This document shows, piece by piece, positions 5,473-5,538 of a stretch of DNA of 5,538 bases (position 1 is the first letter of the stretch; the number at the start of each line of letters is the position of its first letter). A program made the position numbers and the translations under genes. The notes under the pieces are model-generated. The model searched no databases. It was not told the origin of the DNA and saw only the letters and a list, made by a program, of their open reading frames with translations. Source of the stretch: Treponema sp. (lineage in GTDB: Bacteria; Spirochaetota; Spirochaetia; Treponematales; Breznakiellaceae); contig WQZW01000125.1 in NCBI GenBank assembly GCA_009780545.1, forward strand, positions 1-5,538. Direction: 5' to 3'.

Positions 5473-5538
5473 GTTCGTATGTTCCGCTTGACGAGAGTAT
5501 TTTGGTATTTACCTCACAGGCGAAGACGTTATTAGGTC

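Overview
The window carries the promoter-proximal part of what looks like a biotin-dependent, sodium-pumping malonate decarboxylase locus (the Mad type known from Malonomonas rubra). A divergent LysR-type regulator gene and a cofactor-synthesis gene lie beside it, followed by a small AT-rich segment of different character. The metabolic part is GC-rich, with tightly packed genes and strong Shine-Dalgarno sequences that often overlap the preceding stop codon. Membrane decarboxylases with separate gamma, biotin-carrier and beta subunits suggest an anaerobic fermenter; Negativicutes, Synergistota and Desulfuromonadales-like lineages all fit. The sequence alone does not settle the phylum.

Layout. 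Four genes read leftward from about 3100 in an apparent operon: an OadG-like gamma/delta subunit (3100-2780), a biotin carrier protein (2760-2398), the OadB/MadB carboxybiotin decarboxylase (2388-1162), and the malonate decarboxylase alpha subunit MadA/MdcA (1152 to the left edge, incomplete). The remaining expected parts (acyl carrier protein, carboxyltransferase subunits, activation enzymes, malonate carrier) would lie beyond coordinate 1. Two genes read rightward: a LysR-type regulator (3263-4153) and, overlapping it by 8 bases, triphosphoribosyl-dephospho-CoA synthase (4146-4985). The 156-bp divergent intergenic region holds a perfect 7-bp inverted repeat in exact T-N11-A spacing, the classic LysR-family operator form, and a second AT-rich palindrome.

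How they work together (established for the families, inferred here). The synthase makes the prosthetic-group precursor of the acyl carrier protein. MadA exchanges acetate for malonate on that carrier. A carboxyltransferase moves the carboxylate to the biotin on Lys86 of the carrier protein. MadB decarboxylates carboxybiotin and exports Na+, and the gamma-like subunit probably holds the complex together at the membrane. The LysR protein probably senses malonate or a related acid.

Right end. After two perfect 13-bp-stem hairpins the composition becomes AT-rich, and a leftward gene for a 71-residue single-pass membrane protein (TTG start, strong SD) occupies 5460-5245. It contains an in-phase A AAA AAG slippery heptamer that would lead, by -1 frameshifting, into a second frame that stays open to 5192. 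The product is unrecognised.
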